64,000 nucleotides of DNA, from assembly GCA_910585815.1 (NCBI GenBank), contig CAJUFJ010000011.1, positions 5,224 through 69,223 of the forward strand. The letters are read 5' to 3'. The notes under the pieces were generated by a model. The model ran no database searches. It was not told the DNA's origin and was given only the letters and a program-made list of their open reading frames with translations. The stretch is from an uncultured Oscillospiraceae bacterium. GTDB taxonomy: Bacteria > Bacillota > Clostridia > Oscillospirales > Oscillospiraceae. This document shows, piece by piece, positions 7,823-16,524 of this stretch. The position numbers and the translations under genes were made by a program. The stretch's first letter is position 1. Each line of letters begins with the position of its first letter.

Positions 7823-10417
7823 ATGAACATGAATCAGTTTACCCAAAAATCCCTGGCCGCCATTCAGGGGGCCCAGGACATCGCCCTGACCCACGGTAAC
7901 CAGCAGATTGAGCAGCCCCACCTGCTGCTGGCCCTGGTGGGGGACGGGGAGGGCTTCATCCCCCAGCTGCTCACCGCTGTAGGCATGACCGTTCCCAGCT
8001 TTGAGGCGGCGGTGGGGGCCGAGGTGGACAAGCTGCCCAAGGTCTCCGGCTCCGGCCGGGAGAGCGGGAAGGTGTACGTCTCCCAGGACGTGGACCGGGC
8101 CCTCCAGGGGGCGGGGCAGGAGGCCCAGGCCATGAAGGACGAGTACATCTCGGTGGAGCACATCCTCCTGGGCCTGCTGGCCCACCCCAGCGCCGCACTG
8201 AAGGAGCTGTTCCGCACCTACCGCCTGGACAAGGAGAAGGTGATGCAGGCTCTGGCCCAGGTGCGGGGGAGCCAGCGGGTCACCTCCGACAACCCGGAGG
8301 AGACCTACAACGCCCTGAAAAAATACGGCTCCGACCTGGTGGAGCGGGCCCGGCACAACAAGCTGGACCCGGTGATCGGCCGGGATGACGAAATTCGGAA
8401 CGTCATCCGCATTCTGTCCCGGAAGACCAAGAACAACCCCGTCCTCATCGGCGAGCCCGGTGTGGGCAAGACGGCCATCGCTGAGGGGCTGGCCCAGCGG
8501 ATTGTCAAGGGGGACGTGCCCGCCTCCCTGAAGGACAAGACCATTTTCTCCCTGGACATGGGCGCCCTGATTGCCGGCGCGAAATATCGCGGCGAGTTTG
8601 AGGAGCGGCTGAAGGCCGTCCTCAACGAGGTGAAGAAGTCGGAGGGGCGGATCATCCTCTTTATCGACGAGCTGCACACCATCGTGGGCGCGGGCAAGAC
8701 CGAGGGCTCCATGGACGCGGGCAATCTGTTAAAACCCCTGCTGGCCCGGGGGGAGCTGCACTGCATCGGGGCCACCACCCTCAACGAGTACCGGCAGTAT
8801 ATCGAAAAGGACGCCGCTCTGGAGCGCCGCTTTCAACCTGTTCTGGTCAGCGAGCCCAGTGTGGAGGACGCCATTGCCATCCTCCGGGGCTTGAAGGAGC
8901 GGTATGAGGTATTTCACGGCGTGAAAATCACCGACGGGGCCATCATTGCCGCCGCCACCCTGTCCAACCGCTATATCTCCGACCGGTTTTTGCCCGACAA
9001 GGCCATCGACCTGGTGGACGAGGCCTGCGCCATGATCCGCACTGAGATGGACTCCATGCCCACCGAGCTGGATGTCATCCAGCGGAAGATTATCCAGCAC
9101 GAGATTGAGGAGGCCGCCCTGAAAAAGGAGACCGACAAGCTGTCCCGGGAGCATCTGGCCGAGATCCAGCGGGAGCTGTCCGACATGCGGGACGACTTCA
9201 ACGCCAAGAAAGCCCAGTGGGACAACGAGAAGGGGGCCATCGGCAAGGTGCAGAAGCTGCGGGAGGAGCTGGAGGCGGCCAGCGCCGCCCTGGAGAAGGC
9301 CCAACGGGAATACGACCTGGAGAAGGCGGCAGAGTTACAGTACGGCCGCATCCCCGAGCTGAAAAAGGCCCTGGAGGCCGAGGAGGCCGCCGCCAGCGAG
9401 GGCAAGGCCCGCTCCCTCCTCCGGGACAAGGTGACCGAGGAGGAGATCGCCCGGATCATCGAGCGGTGGACGGGCATCCCGGTGGCCCGGCTGATGGAGG
9501 GGGAGCGGGAGAAGCTGCTCCACCTGGAGGACATTCTTCACCGCCGGGTAGTAGGCCAGGATGAGGCCGTCCGGCTGGTGAGCGAGGCCATCCTCCGCTC
9601 CCGGGCGGGTATCGCGGACCCGGATAAGCCCATCGGCTCCTTCCTGTTCCTGGGTCCCACCGGCGTGGGCAAGACGGAGCTGGCCAAAACCCTGGCCGAG
9701 GCCCTGTTTGACTCCGAGCGCAACCTGGTGCGCATCGACATGAGCGAGTATATGGAAAAATTCTCTGTCTCCCGGCTCATCGGGGCCCCTCCGGGGTACG
9801 TGGGCTATGAGGAGGGCGGCCAGCTCACCGAGGCGGTCAGGAGAAAGCCCTACAGCGTGGTCCTATTTGACGAGGTGGAGAAGGCCCACCCCGACGTGTT
9901 CAACGTGTTACTCCAGGTACTGGATGACGGCCGCATTACCGACAGCCAGGGCCGGACGGTGGACTTTAAGAACACCATTCTCATTTTGACCTCCAACCTG
10001 GGCAGTCAGGCCCTGCTGGACGGCATCGGGCCCGACGGCGAAATCAGCGACGCGGCCCGGAACCAGGTGGGCGAGCTGCTGAAGCGGTCCTTCCGGCCCG
10101 AGTTCCTCAACCGGCTGGACGAAATCGTCTTCTACAAGCCGCTGACCAGGGAAAATATCACCCACATTGTAGACCTGCTGGTGGAGGGACTGAACCGGCG
10201 GCTGGCCGACAAGCAGCTGGCGGTTACCCTCACCCCCGCCGCCAAGGGGGCAATTATCGAGGCGGCCTACGACCCCGTCTACGGGGCCCGGCCCCTGCGC
10301 CGCTACCTCCAGCACACGGTGGAGACCCTCATCGGCCGGAAAATCATCGCCGACCAGGTGGAGCCGGGGGCCGCCCTCACGGTGGACCTGCGGGATGGAG
10401 CGCTGACAGTCCTTTAA
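7823..10417 (+). CDS. clpB: ClpB-type disaggregase (AAA+ chaperone)
   Basis: 864 residues, ATG at 7823 behind AAAGGAGTGTTAGT; the frame runs further upstream but there the CIRCE region is non-coding. Order: double Clp-N repeat (FTQKSLAAIQGAQDIAL; SVEHILLGLLAHP), first AAA+ module with Walker A GEPGVGKTAIAEG and Walker B IILFIDELHT, a coiled-coil M-domain at about residues 400-530, second AAA+ module with Walker A GPTGVGKTELAK and sensor NLGSQALLDG, C-terminal D2-small domain. ClpB works with DnaK to rescue aggregated proteins in the cytosol. Heat-shock control by HrcA is indicated by CIRCE. Length is usual for the family. Confidence 0.97.
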   Translation: MNMNQFTQKSLAAIQGAQDIALTHGNQQIEQPHLLLALVGDGEGFIPQLLTAVGMTVPSFEAAVGAEVDKLPKVSGSGRESGKVYVSQDVDRALQGAGQEAQAMKDEYISVEHILLGLLAHPSAALKELFRTYRLDKEKVMQALAQVRGSQRVTSDNPEETYNALKKYGSDLVERARHNKLDPVIGRDDEIRNVIRILSRKTKNNPVLIGEPGVGKTAIAEGLAQRIVKGDVPASLKDKTIFSLDMGALIAGAKYRGEFEERLKAVLNEVKKSEGRIILFIDELHTIVGAGKTEGSMDAGNLLKPLLARGELHCIGATTLNEYRQYIEKDAALERRFQPVLVSEPSVEDAIAILRGLKERYEVFHGVKITDGAIIAAATLSNRYISDRFLPDKAIDLVDEACAMIRTEMDSMPTELDVIQRKIIQHEIEEAALKKETDKLSREHLAEIQRELSDMRDDFNAKKAQWDNEKGAIGKVQKLREELEAASAALEKAQREYDLEKAAELQYGRIPELKKALEAEEAAASEGKARSLLRDKVTEEEIARIIERWTGIPVARLMEGEREKLLHLEDILHRRVVGQDEAVRLVSEAILRSRAGIADPDKPIGSFLFLGPTGVGKTELAKTLAEALFDSERNLVRIDMSEYMEKFSVSRLIGAPPGYVGYEEGGQLTEAVRRKPYSVVLFDEVEKAHPDVFNVLLQVLDDGRITDSQGRTVDFKNTILILTSNLGSQALLDGIGPDGEISDAARNQVGELLKRSFRPEFLNRLDEIVFYKPLTRENITHIVDLLVEGLNRRLADKQLAVTLTPAAKGAIIEAAYDPVYGARPLRRYLQHTVETLIGRKIIADQVEPGAALTVDLRDGALTVL

Positions 10418-10423
10418 AACAGG

Positions 10424-10467
10424 GAACCGCTCCCGGCACGCGCGCCGGGAGCGGTTTTCTATTTTTT
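10424..10467. terminator. Bidirectional terminator between clpB and znuB
   Basis: AACCGCTCCCGGC / GCCGGGAGCGGTT, 13 pairs, with T-rich sequence on both sides; serves the convergent clpB and znuB genes. Confidence 0.85.
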
Positions 10468-11301
10468 CCGCACCAGGAAGGTGAGGGCGAACCACACCGC
10501 CAGATACAGGGTGATGGCCGCGCCGGCGGAGCCGCCCACGTAGTAGGAGGTCATCAGCCCGGCCACTCCCGCCAGGACGGCCCCCAGCAGGGAGAACAGG
10601 TGGTACTGCCGCATGTTCCTGGCCACATTCCGGGCGGAGGCGGCGGGAAGGACCAGCAGGGAGTTTATCACCAGCAGCCCCACCCAGGTCATGGACAGGG
10701 TCACCACCACGGCGATGGCCACCGAGAATACCGTCTCCTGCCAGAACACCCGCACCCCCCGGCTGTCGGCCAGGGCAGGGTGGACGGCGGAGAGCATCAG
10801 CTGGTTGAAGGAGGCCAGCCACAGCAGGACCACCAGCAGCAGAATCAGGGCCAGCAGTCCCACCTTGGCGGGCTCCACAGACAGGATATCCCCCACCAGA
10901 AGGGCGTTGAACCGGGTAAAGGACCGGCCATTGAGGGTGGACAGGAAGATGCCCAGGGCCACGGCGGTGGAGGAGAACACCCCGATTACCGTGTCGCTGG
11001 CCAGGGCGGTGCGGCGCTTGACCACGTTGAACAGCAGGGCGAACAGCACGGCAAAGACCACGGCGGCCCAGGTGGGCTCGTGGAAGCCGCACAGAGCCCC
11101 AATGGCCATGCCGGTGAATGCAGAGTGACCCAGGGCGTCGGAGAAGAAGGACATCCGGCTGTGGACCACCATGGTGGACAAAATCCCGAACAGAGGGGTA
11201 ATCACCAAAACCGCCAGCAGGGCATTCTTCATGAAGAACATGGCCCCCGGCACGGCCCACTGGAAGGGGAGCAGGTCCACCAGCGCATACCAGATACTCA
11301 T
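10459..11301 (-). CDS. znuB: Zinc/metal ABC transporter permease (ABC-3 family)
   Basis: 280 residues with about eight hydrophobic segments. The family motifs MFFMKNALLAVLVITPLFGI, FFSDALGHSAFTGMAIG (the Asp-Ala-Leu-Gly-His-Ser element) and ALASDTVIGVFSSTAVALGI are typical of ZnuB/AdcB permeases. Last gene of a znuA-znuC-znuB operon; its ATG overlaps the end of znuC (11298-11301). The substrate could be Zn or Mn; the His-rich binding protein upstream favours zinc. Confidence 0.9.
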   Translation of the reverse strand: MSIWYALVDLLPFQWAVPGAMFFMKNALLAVLVITPLFGILSTMVVHSRMSFFSDALGHSAFTGMAIGALCGFHEPTWAAVVFAVLFALLFNVVKRRTALASDTVIGVFSSTAVALGIFLSTLNGRSFTRFNALLVGDILSVEPAKVGLLALILLLVVLLWLASFNQLMLSAVHPALADSRGVRVFWQETVFSVAIAVVVTLSMTWVGLLVINSLLVLPAASARNVARNMRQYHLFSLLGAVLAGVAGLMTSYYVGGSAGAAITLYLAVWFALTFLVRKK

Positions 11302-12101
11302 TCCACACCCCCCTTTCCCATCCGCAGGTGGAAGGTCTCATAAAACTCCGGGGAGGACAGGACCTCCTCCGGCGGGCCGGATTTCAGCACCCGGCGGTTG
11401 AGGAGGATCACCTTGTCGGCAAACTGACTCAGGGTGGCGAAGTCGTGGGTGGACAGGAAGATGGACAGGTCGTACTGGGTGCGCAGCTCGTCCAGCATGT
11501 CCAGCAGCTGGTGCTCCCCCTCGATGTCCACCCCGGACAGGGGCTCGTCCAGAATGAGGATGTGGGGCACCGGCTCCAGGGCCAGGGCCAGCAGCACCCG
11601 CTGAAGCTGTCCCCCGGACAGTCCCCCCATAGGCCTGTTAAGGAGGTCCTCCCCGTGGACCCGGGCCAGACAGGCCGCCGCTCGGTCCCGGTATTTGGCC
11701 GGGATGGGCAGCCACACCGGCCACCGGGCGGTGGCGGCGGTGAAGAAGTCCAGCACGGACACCGGGTCCCCCCGGTCGAAGCTGGGGGCCTGGGGGACGT
11801 AGCCCACCAGGGGCCGGGTCCCGCCGGTGACCGCGCCGTCCGCCAGGCGGATGGCCGGCCCTCCCGCAGGGGAGAAGGTGATCTTGCCCCGGTAGGCCGT
11901 CTGGCCTAAAATACTGCGGAACAGGGTGGACTTTCCCGCCCCGTTGGGGCCGATGAGGGCGGCAATCTCCCCGCAGTGGAGGTGGAAGGACACGTCCTCC
12001 AGGATGGAATCCCCCTCCAGCCGGACGGACAGCCCTTCAAGCTTCAGGCAGCAGGCACCAGCGCACCCGGAGATCAGCTTTCCATGTTTGATCTTCCGCA
12101 T
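11298..12101 (-). CDS. znuC: Zinc ABC transporter ATP-binding protein
   Basis: 267 residues from ATG at 12101, preceded by AGGAGG at 12 nt. The frame is open upstream to 12149, but that lies deeper inside znuA; even the chosen start overlaps znuA by 65 bp, so a later non-ATG start near CCLKLEGLSVRLEGD is possible. Walker A GPNGAGKSTLF, signature LSGGQLQR, Walker B HILILDEPLSGVD, H-loop STHDF. Energises the ZnuB permease at the membrane. Confidence 0.9.
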   Translation of the reverse strand: MRKIKHGKLISGCAGACCLKLEGLSVRLEGDSILEDVSFHLHCGEIAALIGPNGAGKSTLFRSILGQTAYRGKITFSPAGGPAIRLADGAVTGGTRPLVGYVPQAPSFDRGDPVSVLDFFTAATARWPVWLPIPAKYRDRAAACLARVHGEDLLNRPMGGLSGGQLQRVLLALALEPVPHILILDEPLSGVDIEGEHQLLDMLDELRTQYDLSIFLSTHDFATLSQFADKVILLNRRVLKSGPPEEVLSSPEFYETFHLRMGKGGVE

Positions 12102-13044
12102 CGAACGAAACCACCTCCTCACCGGCAAACCCGTTGAGGATTGCCGCAAGATTACCGGTTATCCCGGTGTAGTATGCCTCCAGATCGCCCTCCGGGCCGT
12201 CCATCAGCATGTTCAGCTGGGCCACACGGCACCCGGTCTCCCGGGCAATGGCCCGGGCGGTGGCATCGGAGCCGTTGACCTCGGTGAAGATTGCCGGGAT
12301 GCCGTGCTCCTTGACCAGCTCTGTGATCTCCACGATCTCGTGGGCGCTGGCCTCGCTGCCCGCCTCCTCCTCGATGGAGGCCAGCAGGGGCAGGCCGTAG
12401 GCCTTTGCGAAGTACTGGAAGCCGTCGTGAAAGGTAATCAGACCCGGGGCCCCCTGGGGCAGGTGTTCCTCCACCAGCGCCCAGGTGTCTTTTTCTGCCT
12501 GAAGGAGAATTTCCTCCGTTTGAACGGCGTTGTCCTCGTATTCGGCGGCGTGGTCCGGGTCCAGAAGGACCAGGTTGTTTCTCAGGTTGGCCGCCATGGT
12601 CCGGGCGTTGGACGGGTCCATCCAGTAGTGGGGGTCCCAGTGGCCGTGGTCGTGGCCGTCGTGATCGTCCCCGTCGTGGTGGTGGGACAGGTTTTCCAGC
12701 AGCTCCACCCCAAGGGAGCAGTCAATCACCGCCGCGTCAGAGGCGGCCAGGGCGTCCTCCAGAAATTCCTCCAGCCCCGCGCCGTTGACGGCGATCACGT
12801 CCGCCCGTTCCAGCTTCTTCATGTCCGCCATAGACAGGGTGTAGTCGTGGAGGCAGCTGGTGGACCCGGTGTCCAGCCGTTCCACCGCCACGCCTTCCAC
12901 CCCCTCGGTGAGGGAGGAGGTAAACAGGTAAATGGGGTAGGTGGTGCAAACCACCGTCAGCCGGGCCGCCTCCCCCCGCGCCGGGGCGCAGGCGGGGAGG
13001 GTGAGGAGGAGGGATAAAATGCCAATGAGAACAGTTCTTTTCAT
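12037..13044 (-). CDS. znuA: Zinc-binding lipoprotein of an ABC importer
   Basis: 335 residues. Signal peptide with lipobox LPAC near residue 19, so a lipid-anchored extracellular binding protein. Family TroA/ZnuA: VVCTTYPIYLFTSSL, the metal ligand region CLHDYTLSM, and a histidine/aspartate-rich loop (HHHDGDDHDGHDHGH) at about 145-160 followed by DPHYWMDP. The His-rich loop is the known hallmark of zinc-specific members. TTAGGAGATTCTG precedes the ATG. Only a palindromic repeat separates it from the upstream polysaccharide operon, so it may be co-transcribed with it or have a promoter within the repeat. Confidence 0.93.
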   Translation of the reverse strand: MKRTVLIGILSLLLTLPACAPARGEAARLTVVCTTYPIYLFTSSLTEGVEGVAVERLDTGSTSCLHDYTLSMADMKKLERADVIAVNGAGLEEFLEDALAASDAAVIDCSLGVELLENLSHHHDGDDHDGHDHGHWDPHYWMDPSNARTMAANLRNNLVLLDPDHAAEYEDNAVQTEEILLQAEKDTWALVEEHLPQGAPGLITFHDGFQYFAKAYGLPLLASIEEEAGSEASAHEIVEITELVKEHGIPAIFTEVNGSDATARAIARETGCRVAQLNMLMDGPEGDLEAYYTGITGNLAAILNGFAGEEVVSFDAEDQTWKADLRVRWCLLPEA

Positions 13045-13078
13045 TCAGAATCTCCTAACTTTCAGGAAAGCGTCAAAA

Positions 13079-13252
13079 GCCTCCTTTTGAAAGGAGGTGG
13101 CACGGCGAAGCCGTGACGGAAGATTGCATTTCGCGAAGCGAAATATACGAAGTAAAACAGGTCTGGAAACCCCTGTTTATTTCATACATTTCGCCTTCGG
13201 CGAAATCAATCCTCAGTCAGCCTTGCGGCTGACAGCCCCTTTCAAAAGGGGC
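13079..13252. repeat. Long modular palindromic repeat, copy R1
   Basis: About 175 bp, nearly self-complementary. Left arm: hairpin GCCTCCTTTTGAAAGGAGG, then CACGGCGAAGCCGTG; centre: ATTTCG/CGAAAT hairpins flanking a GTAAAACAGG...CCTGTTTAT stem; right arm: GTCAGCCTTGCGGCTGAC and GCCCCTTTCAAAAGGGGC. It has the same module order as R3. It lies between the csaB-like gene and znuA. Confidence 0.85.
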
Positions 13253-13253
13253 C

Positions 13254-15461
13254 TTATTTTGTCCCCTCCAGCAGTTCCAGTAGCAGCCGTTCATTCTCCC
13301 CGGCGGCCTGGGTGAGCTGGGCGGATTTCTCCCGCAGGCGGGCGAGCACCTTGTCGTAATTGGCCAGGAGGGCGTCGGCCCGGCGGATGGCCTCGGCGCG
13401 GTCGAAGTGCTCCACGTCCCCGGCGGCGGGCAGGTCCAGCTCCTCCAGGTAGCTGGCCACCTTGGGGTCGTAGACCAGCCCCATGGCGGGCACCGCCATC
13501 CGGGCGGCGAAGATAAGGGTGTGCAGCCGCATGGCCAGGCACAGCCGGGCCTGTCCCAGCACCCCCATCAGCTCCCGGGGGGCGGTGGGCACGTCCAGCA
13601 CCCAGGCGGGCTGCTCCATCAGCGCCCGGACCTGGGCGGTGGCGGCCCGGTCCCGGTCGGGCTGCATCAGCAGGAACAGCACCTCCAGCCCGTGCTGGCC
13701 CCGCAGGTGGTCGCACAGGGCGGCCAGCTGGGGGTAGAAGGCCTCCGCGTCGTGCCAGTCCCGGACAGACACCGCCACAAAGGGTTGTCCCTGAGGCAGG
13801 CCGGAGGCGGCCAGCAGCTCCAGCGACCGGGCCTGGCAGGCGGGCTCCAGATGAAACACCGGGTCGGCGGTGACAACGGCGGGGCGGGTAATGCCCATCT
13901 GCTTCAGCTCCAGGGCGGAGGCGTGGTCCCGGAGGGTGACCAGGGCGGCCCGCTCCACCACCTGGCGCACCCGGCGGCGGTTGGCCGGCTTGCGCACCGG
14001 GCCGATGCCGTTGGCATAGAGCATCACCGGCTTGTGGAGCCACTGGGCGCAGCGGATCACCGACAGATAGTACAGCAGCGACCGGGTGGAGGTGGTGTCC
14101 TGAAGGAGGCTCCCCCCCCCGGACAGCAGCACATCCCCCTGCCGCAGGGCGCGGAGCACCCGCAGCATCCGAAAGCGGGGGATGGCGTCCAGGCCGTACT
14201 GCCTGCGGGTCAGTTCCGGGTCGTTGGACAGCACAGTTACCGACACGTCGTCGCTGGCCGCCCGGATGGCCTGCTGGATGGAGTCCAGAATGGCGTCGTC
14301 CCCGGCGTTGCCGAAGCCGTAGTAGCCGCTCATGACCACCCGATACTTCCGCCTGCGCACCTGCTCATAGACCGACAGGCAGTCCGCCGCCATGCGGCGC
14401 ACCGAGTAGTAGTCAAAAATCACCTGCCGGCCGTAGGCCCCCAGGGCCTCCTTCTCCGCCTGGGGGAGGCGGAAGGCGGCGGTCACGTCGGCCAGCAGAG
14501 TGTCAGGGTCGGACATGGGCAGGCCCCGGCAGCAGAAGTTGCCCGCCCGGGCCTCGTCCAGCTTGTCGGGGGTGAACAGGCCGTGGTAGCCCTCGTTGCC
14601 CGCCACGATGACGGCCTTTCCCGCCGCCATGGCCTCCAGCGCCGCCCGGGACACCCCCACAAAGAGGTCCCCCGCCGCCACAATCTCGTTGATATCGGTG
14701 CGGGGGCCGGTCATGGTGACGCACCGGCGGCCCATCCGGGCGTTGACATCCTCCGCCCGGGCCTTAAGCCGGTCGAAGACATTGCCCCCCCCGGCAATCA
14801 GGAGCTGAATACCGGGCAGGGCCCGGTCCAGCGCAGGGGCGATTTCAATGAGCTGTCCGGCCACCAGGGCTCGGTCCTCGTCCATCCGGCTGACGTAGGA
14901 CAGGATGGGGGTGGCCGGGTCCAGGCCGAACTCCCGGATAACCTCCCGGCCGGTGTGGTCGGGGGAGAACTTCTCCGTGTCGATGCCGTTGATGGTAACG
15001 GTGATGTGCTCGGCGCTCAGGCCGTACTCCCGGATAAGGTAGGCCTTGATATCCTCCGACACCGCCACCGTCCGCTCCCCCCAGTTGGTGAGGTAGCGCA
15101 GGGCCCCCCGGGTGTCGAAAACCCAGTGGGCGGTGGTGACGAAGGGCACCTTCCACCTCCGGCACAGGGCGCCGCACAGAAAGGCGGGGATGCGGGCGTG
15201 GGCGTGGACAAGGTCGGGCCGCTCCCGGCGGATGGCCTCCCCCAGCAGCCTGCGCCCCTGGAGCATGGCCAGTCCGCTGCGGCGGTTGAGGGGGGCGGTG
15301 TAGTGGCGGATGCCGGCGGCGGTGATCTCCGGGACGTAGACGCCGCCGTTGGAGACGATGGCGATGTCGTGCCCCTCGCTTTTCAGCTCCTTGGACAGCT
15401 CCACAATGTGGGTCTCGGCCCCGCCGATGTCCAGCCCCATGGTGGCCATTAAAATCTTCAT
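13254..15461 (-). CDS. csaB: GT4 glycosyltransferase fused to CsaB-type polysaccharide pyruvyltransferase
   Basis: 735 residues, about twice the length of either family alone. Residues 1-370 are a GT-B family 4 glycosyltransferase (GLDIGGAETHIVELSKEL; VHAHARIPAFLCG; ALEAMAAGKAVIVAGNEGYHG). Residues about 375-735 are the pyruvyltransferase (VVMSGYYGFGNAGDDAIL; LLSGGGSLLQDTTSTRS; MRLHTLIFAARMAVPAMGLVY). CsaB adds pyruvate ketals to the secondary cell-wall polymer, making the ligand for SLH domains. SLH proteins occur elsewhere in this window (24.6 and 31.5 kb). Last gene of the surface-polysaccharide operon. Confidence 0.9.
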   Translation of the reverse strand: MKILMATMGLDIGGAETHIVELSKELKSEGHDIAIVSNGGVYVPEITAAGIRHYTAPLNRRSGLAMLQGRRLLGEAIRRERPDLVHAHARIPAFLCGALCRRWKVPFVTTAHWVFDTRGALRYLTNWGERTVAVSEDIKAYLIREYGLSAEHITVTINGIDTEKFSPDHTGREVIREFGLDPATPILSYVSRMDEDRALVAGQLIEIAPALDRALPGIQLLIAGGGNVFDRLKARAEDVNARMGRRCVTMTGPRTDINEIVAAGDLFVGVSRAALEAMAAGKAVIVAGNEGYHGLFTPDKLDEARAGNFCCRGLPMSDPDTLLADVTAAFRLPQAEKEALGAYGRQVIFDYYSVRRMAADCLSVYEQVRRRKYRVVMSGYYGFGNAGDDAILDSIQQAIRAASDDVSVTVLSNDPELTRRQYGLDAIPRFRMLRVLRALRQGDVLLSGGGSLLQDTTSTRSLLYYLSVIRCAQWLHKPVMLYANGIGPVRKPANRRRVRQVVERAALVTLRDHASALELKQMGITRPAVVTADPVFHLEPACQARSLELLAASGLPQGQPFVAVSVRDWHDAEAFYPQLAALCDHLRGQHGLEVLFLLMQPDRDRAATAQVRALMEQPAWVLDVPTAPRELMGVLGQARLCLAMRLHTLIFAARMAVPAMGLVYDPKVASYLEELDLPAAGDVEHFDRAEAIRRADALLANYDKVLARLREKSAQLTQAAGENERLLLELLEGTK

Positions 15462-15482
15462 GGATTGCCCTCCTTAGCCCGG

Positions 15483-15512
15483 CATAGGGGCGCACCGCGG
15501 TGCGCCCCTATG
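15483..15512. repeat. 30-bp perfect palindrome
   Basis: CATAGGGGCGCACCG and its exact reverse complement meet without a spacer at 15483-15512, in the 54-bp gap between the second DUF4330 gene and the GT4-CsaB gene. It belongs to the GTAGGGGCG repeat group seen elsewhere in the window. Confidence 0.85.
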
Positions 15513-15515
15513 CAG

Positions 15516-16022
15516 TCAGTCAAAAATCTCACACACCGTCCCGGTGAAATCGGCCCGCTTGGTCCAGTAGTTCCGGGAGGAGTTGACCCCCAGGTCATAG
15601 ACCCGATTGATGGAGTAGCTCCGCCCCGTGACCAGGCCCCGGCCCTTCACGGTGATCAGCAGGTCCACGGTGTTGTCCGCCTCCAGCATGGCGGCGGTGC
15701 CGTCGGTAAGCCGGTCGGCCAGCTTGGTGCCGGGGGTGCGCTCCACCTGAATGTCGGTAATCTGCCCCAGGGCCCGGCCGCCGCTGGAGTAGCTCTGGTC
15801 GTAGAGGCTGTCCCCCACCAGGATGGCGGCGGCCACGTAGTCGTCCACCCCCCGGGCTCGGACCTGGAAGGTGATATCCTGCTCGGTGACCGACATGCCG
15901 GTGTGGGCCTGGTTGTTTTTAAAGAACAGGGCGGCGGCCATCACCAGCACAACGCCGATGACCAGCACATCAATCACGCTGATTTTGCCGAACAGACGCC
16001 CGTTTCGATCTATAAAGTTCAT
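15516..16022 (-). CDS. DUF4330 family membrane-anchored protein
   Basis: 168 residues: basic N-terminus (MNFIDRNGRLFGKI), one membrane segment (VIDVLVIGVVLVMAAALFF), then an extracellular beta-rich domain (ITFQVRARGVDDYVAAAI; VDLLITVKGRGLVTGRSYSI). This is the DUF4330 layout. Its ATG overlaps the stop of the upstream paralogue. It sits in the polysaccharide operon, so a role at the membrane during polymer assembly is plausible but unproven. Confidence 0.75.
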   Translation of the reverse strand: MNFIDRNGRLFGKISVIDVLVIGVVLVMAAALFFKNNQAHTGMSVTEQDITFQVRARGVDDYVAAAILVGDSLYDQSYSSGGRALGQITDIQVERTPGTKLADRLTDGTAAMLEADNTVDLLITVKGRGLVTGRSYSINRVYDLGVNSSRNYWTKRADFTGTVCEIFD

Positions 16023-16522
16023 CCCTGCACCTCCTCAACGGCCACGATGGGGCCGCTGCCCATATAGCCCTCGCCCCGGAGGAAGCCGGTGGTGCCCACC
16101 CGGACCTCGTAGCCGCCGCCCACGGTAAAGGCCTTGTCACTGACGGTACAGGGGGCCTCCACTGTGACCAGCACGTCCTCAAAGCCCTCCAGCTCGGCCC
16201 AGACCCAGCGGTGGCTCTCCTGGTCGGGCGTCTGCACCAGGGCGGGCACCGCCTGGGCGGACACCACATGGCCCACCTCGTAGTTCTTGATGTTGTCGGC
16301 GATGCGGTCCCCCGGCTGGATAATCTCGCTGGTGCCGGGAATCCACCGCTGGAAGCGGACGGTATATCGGATGGTGGAGGTGGCGGCGGGGTCGGCCTGG
16401 ACGGGGGCGGCCGGCTTTACCGCCCGCCACAGCAGGAAGGCCCCCACGGCCAGGGCCAGCACCAGGACGATGCCGTCAAACAGGTTCAGCCGCAGACGAA
16501 ATTTTGGTGTGTTCGGTTCCAT
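16019..16522 (-). CDS. DUF4330-like membrane-anchored protein (paralogue)
   Basis: 167 residues with the same plan as its downstream neighbour: RLRLNLFDGIVLVLALAVGAFLLWRAV anchor, then a beta-rich outer domain (IRYTVRFQRWIPGTSEIIQPG; VLVTVEAPCTVSDKAFTVGGG). Two base pairs after the GT4 gene and overlapping the next gene by four, so translationally coupled. Probably a tandem duplicate that has diverged; function unknown. Confidence 0.65.
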   Translation of the reverse strand: MEPNTPKFRLRLNLFDGIVLVLALAVGAFLLWRAVKPAAPVQADPAATSTIRYTVRFQRWIPGTSEIIQPGDRIADNIKNYEVGHVVSAQAVPALVQTPDQESHRWVWAELEGFEDVLVTVEAPCTVSDKAFTVGGGYEVRVGTTGFLRGEGYMGSGPIVAVEEVQG

Positions 16523-16524
16523 AA

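Noticed and set aside
13407..15452. Long plus-strand frame opposite the GT4-CsaB gene
   Set aside because: Shadow of the minus-strand gene, which has clear domains and a proper start.
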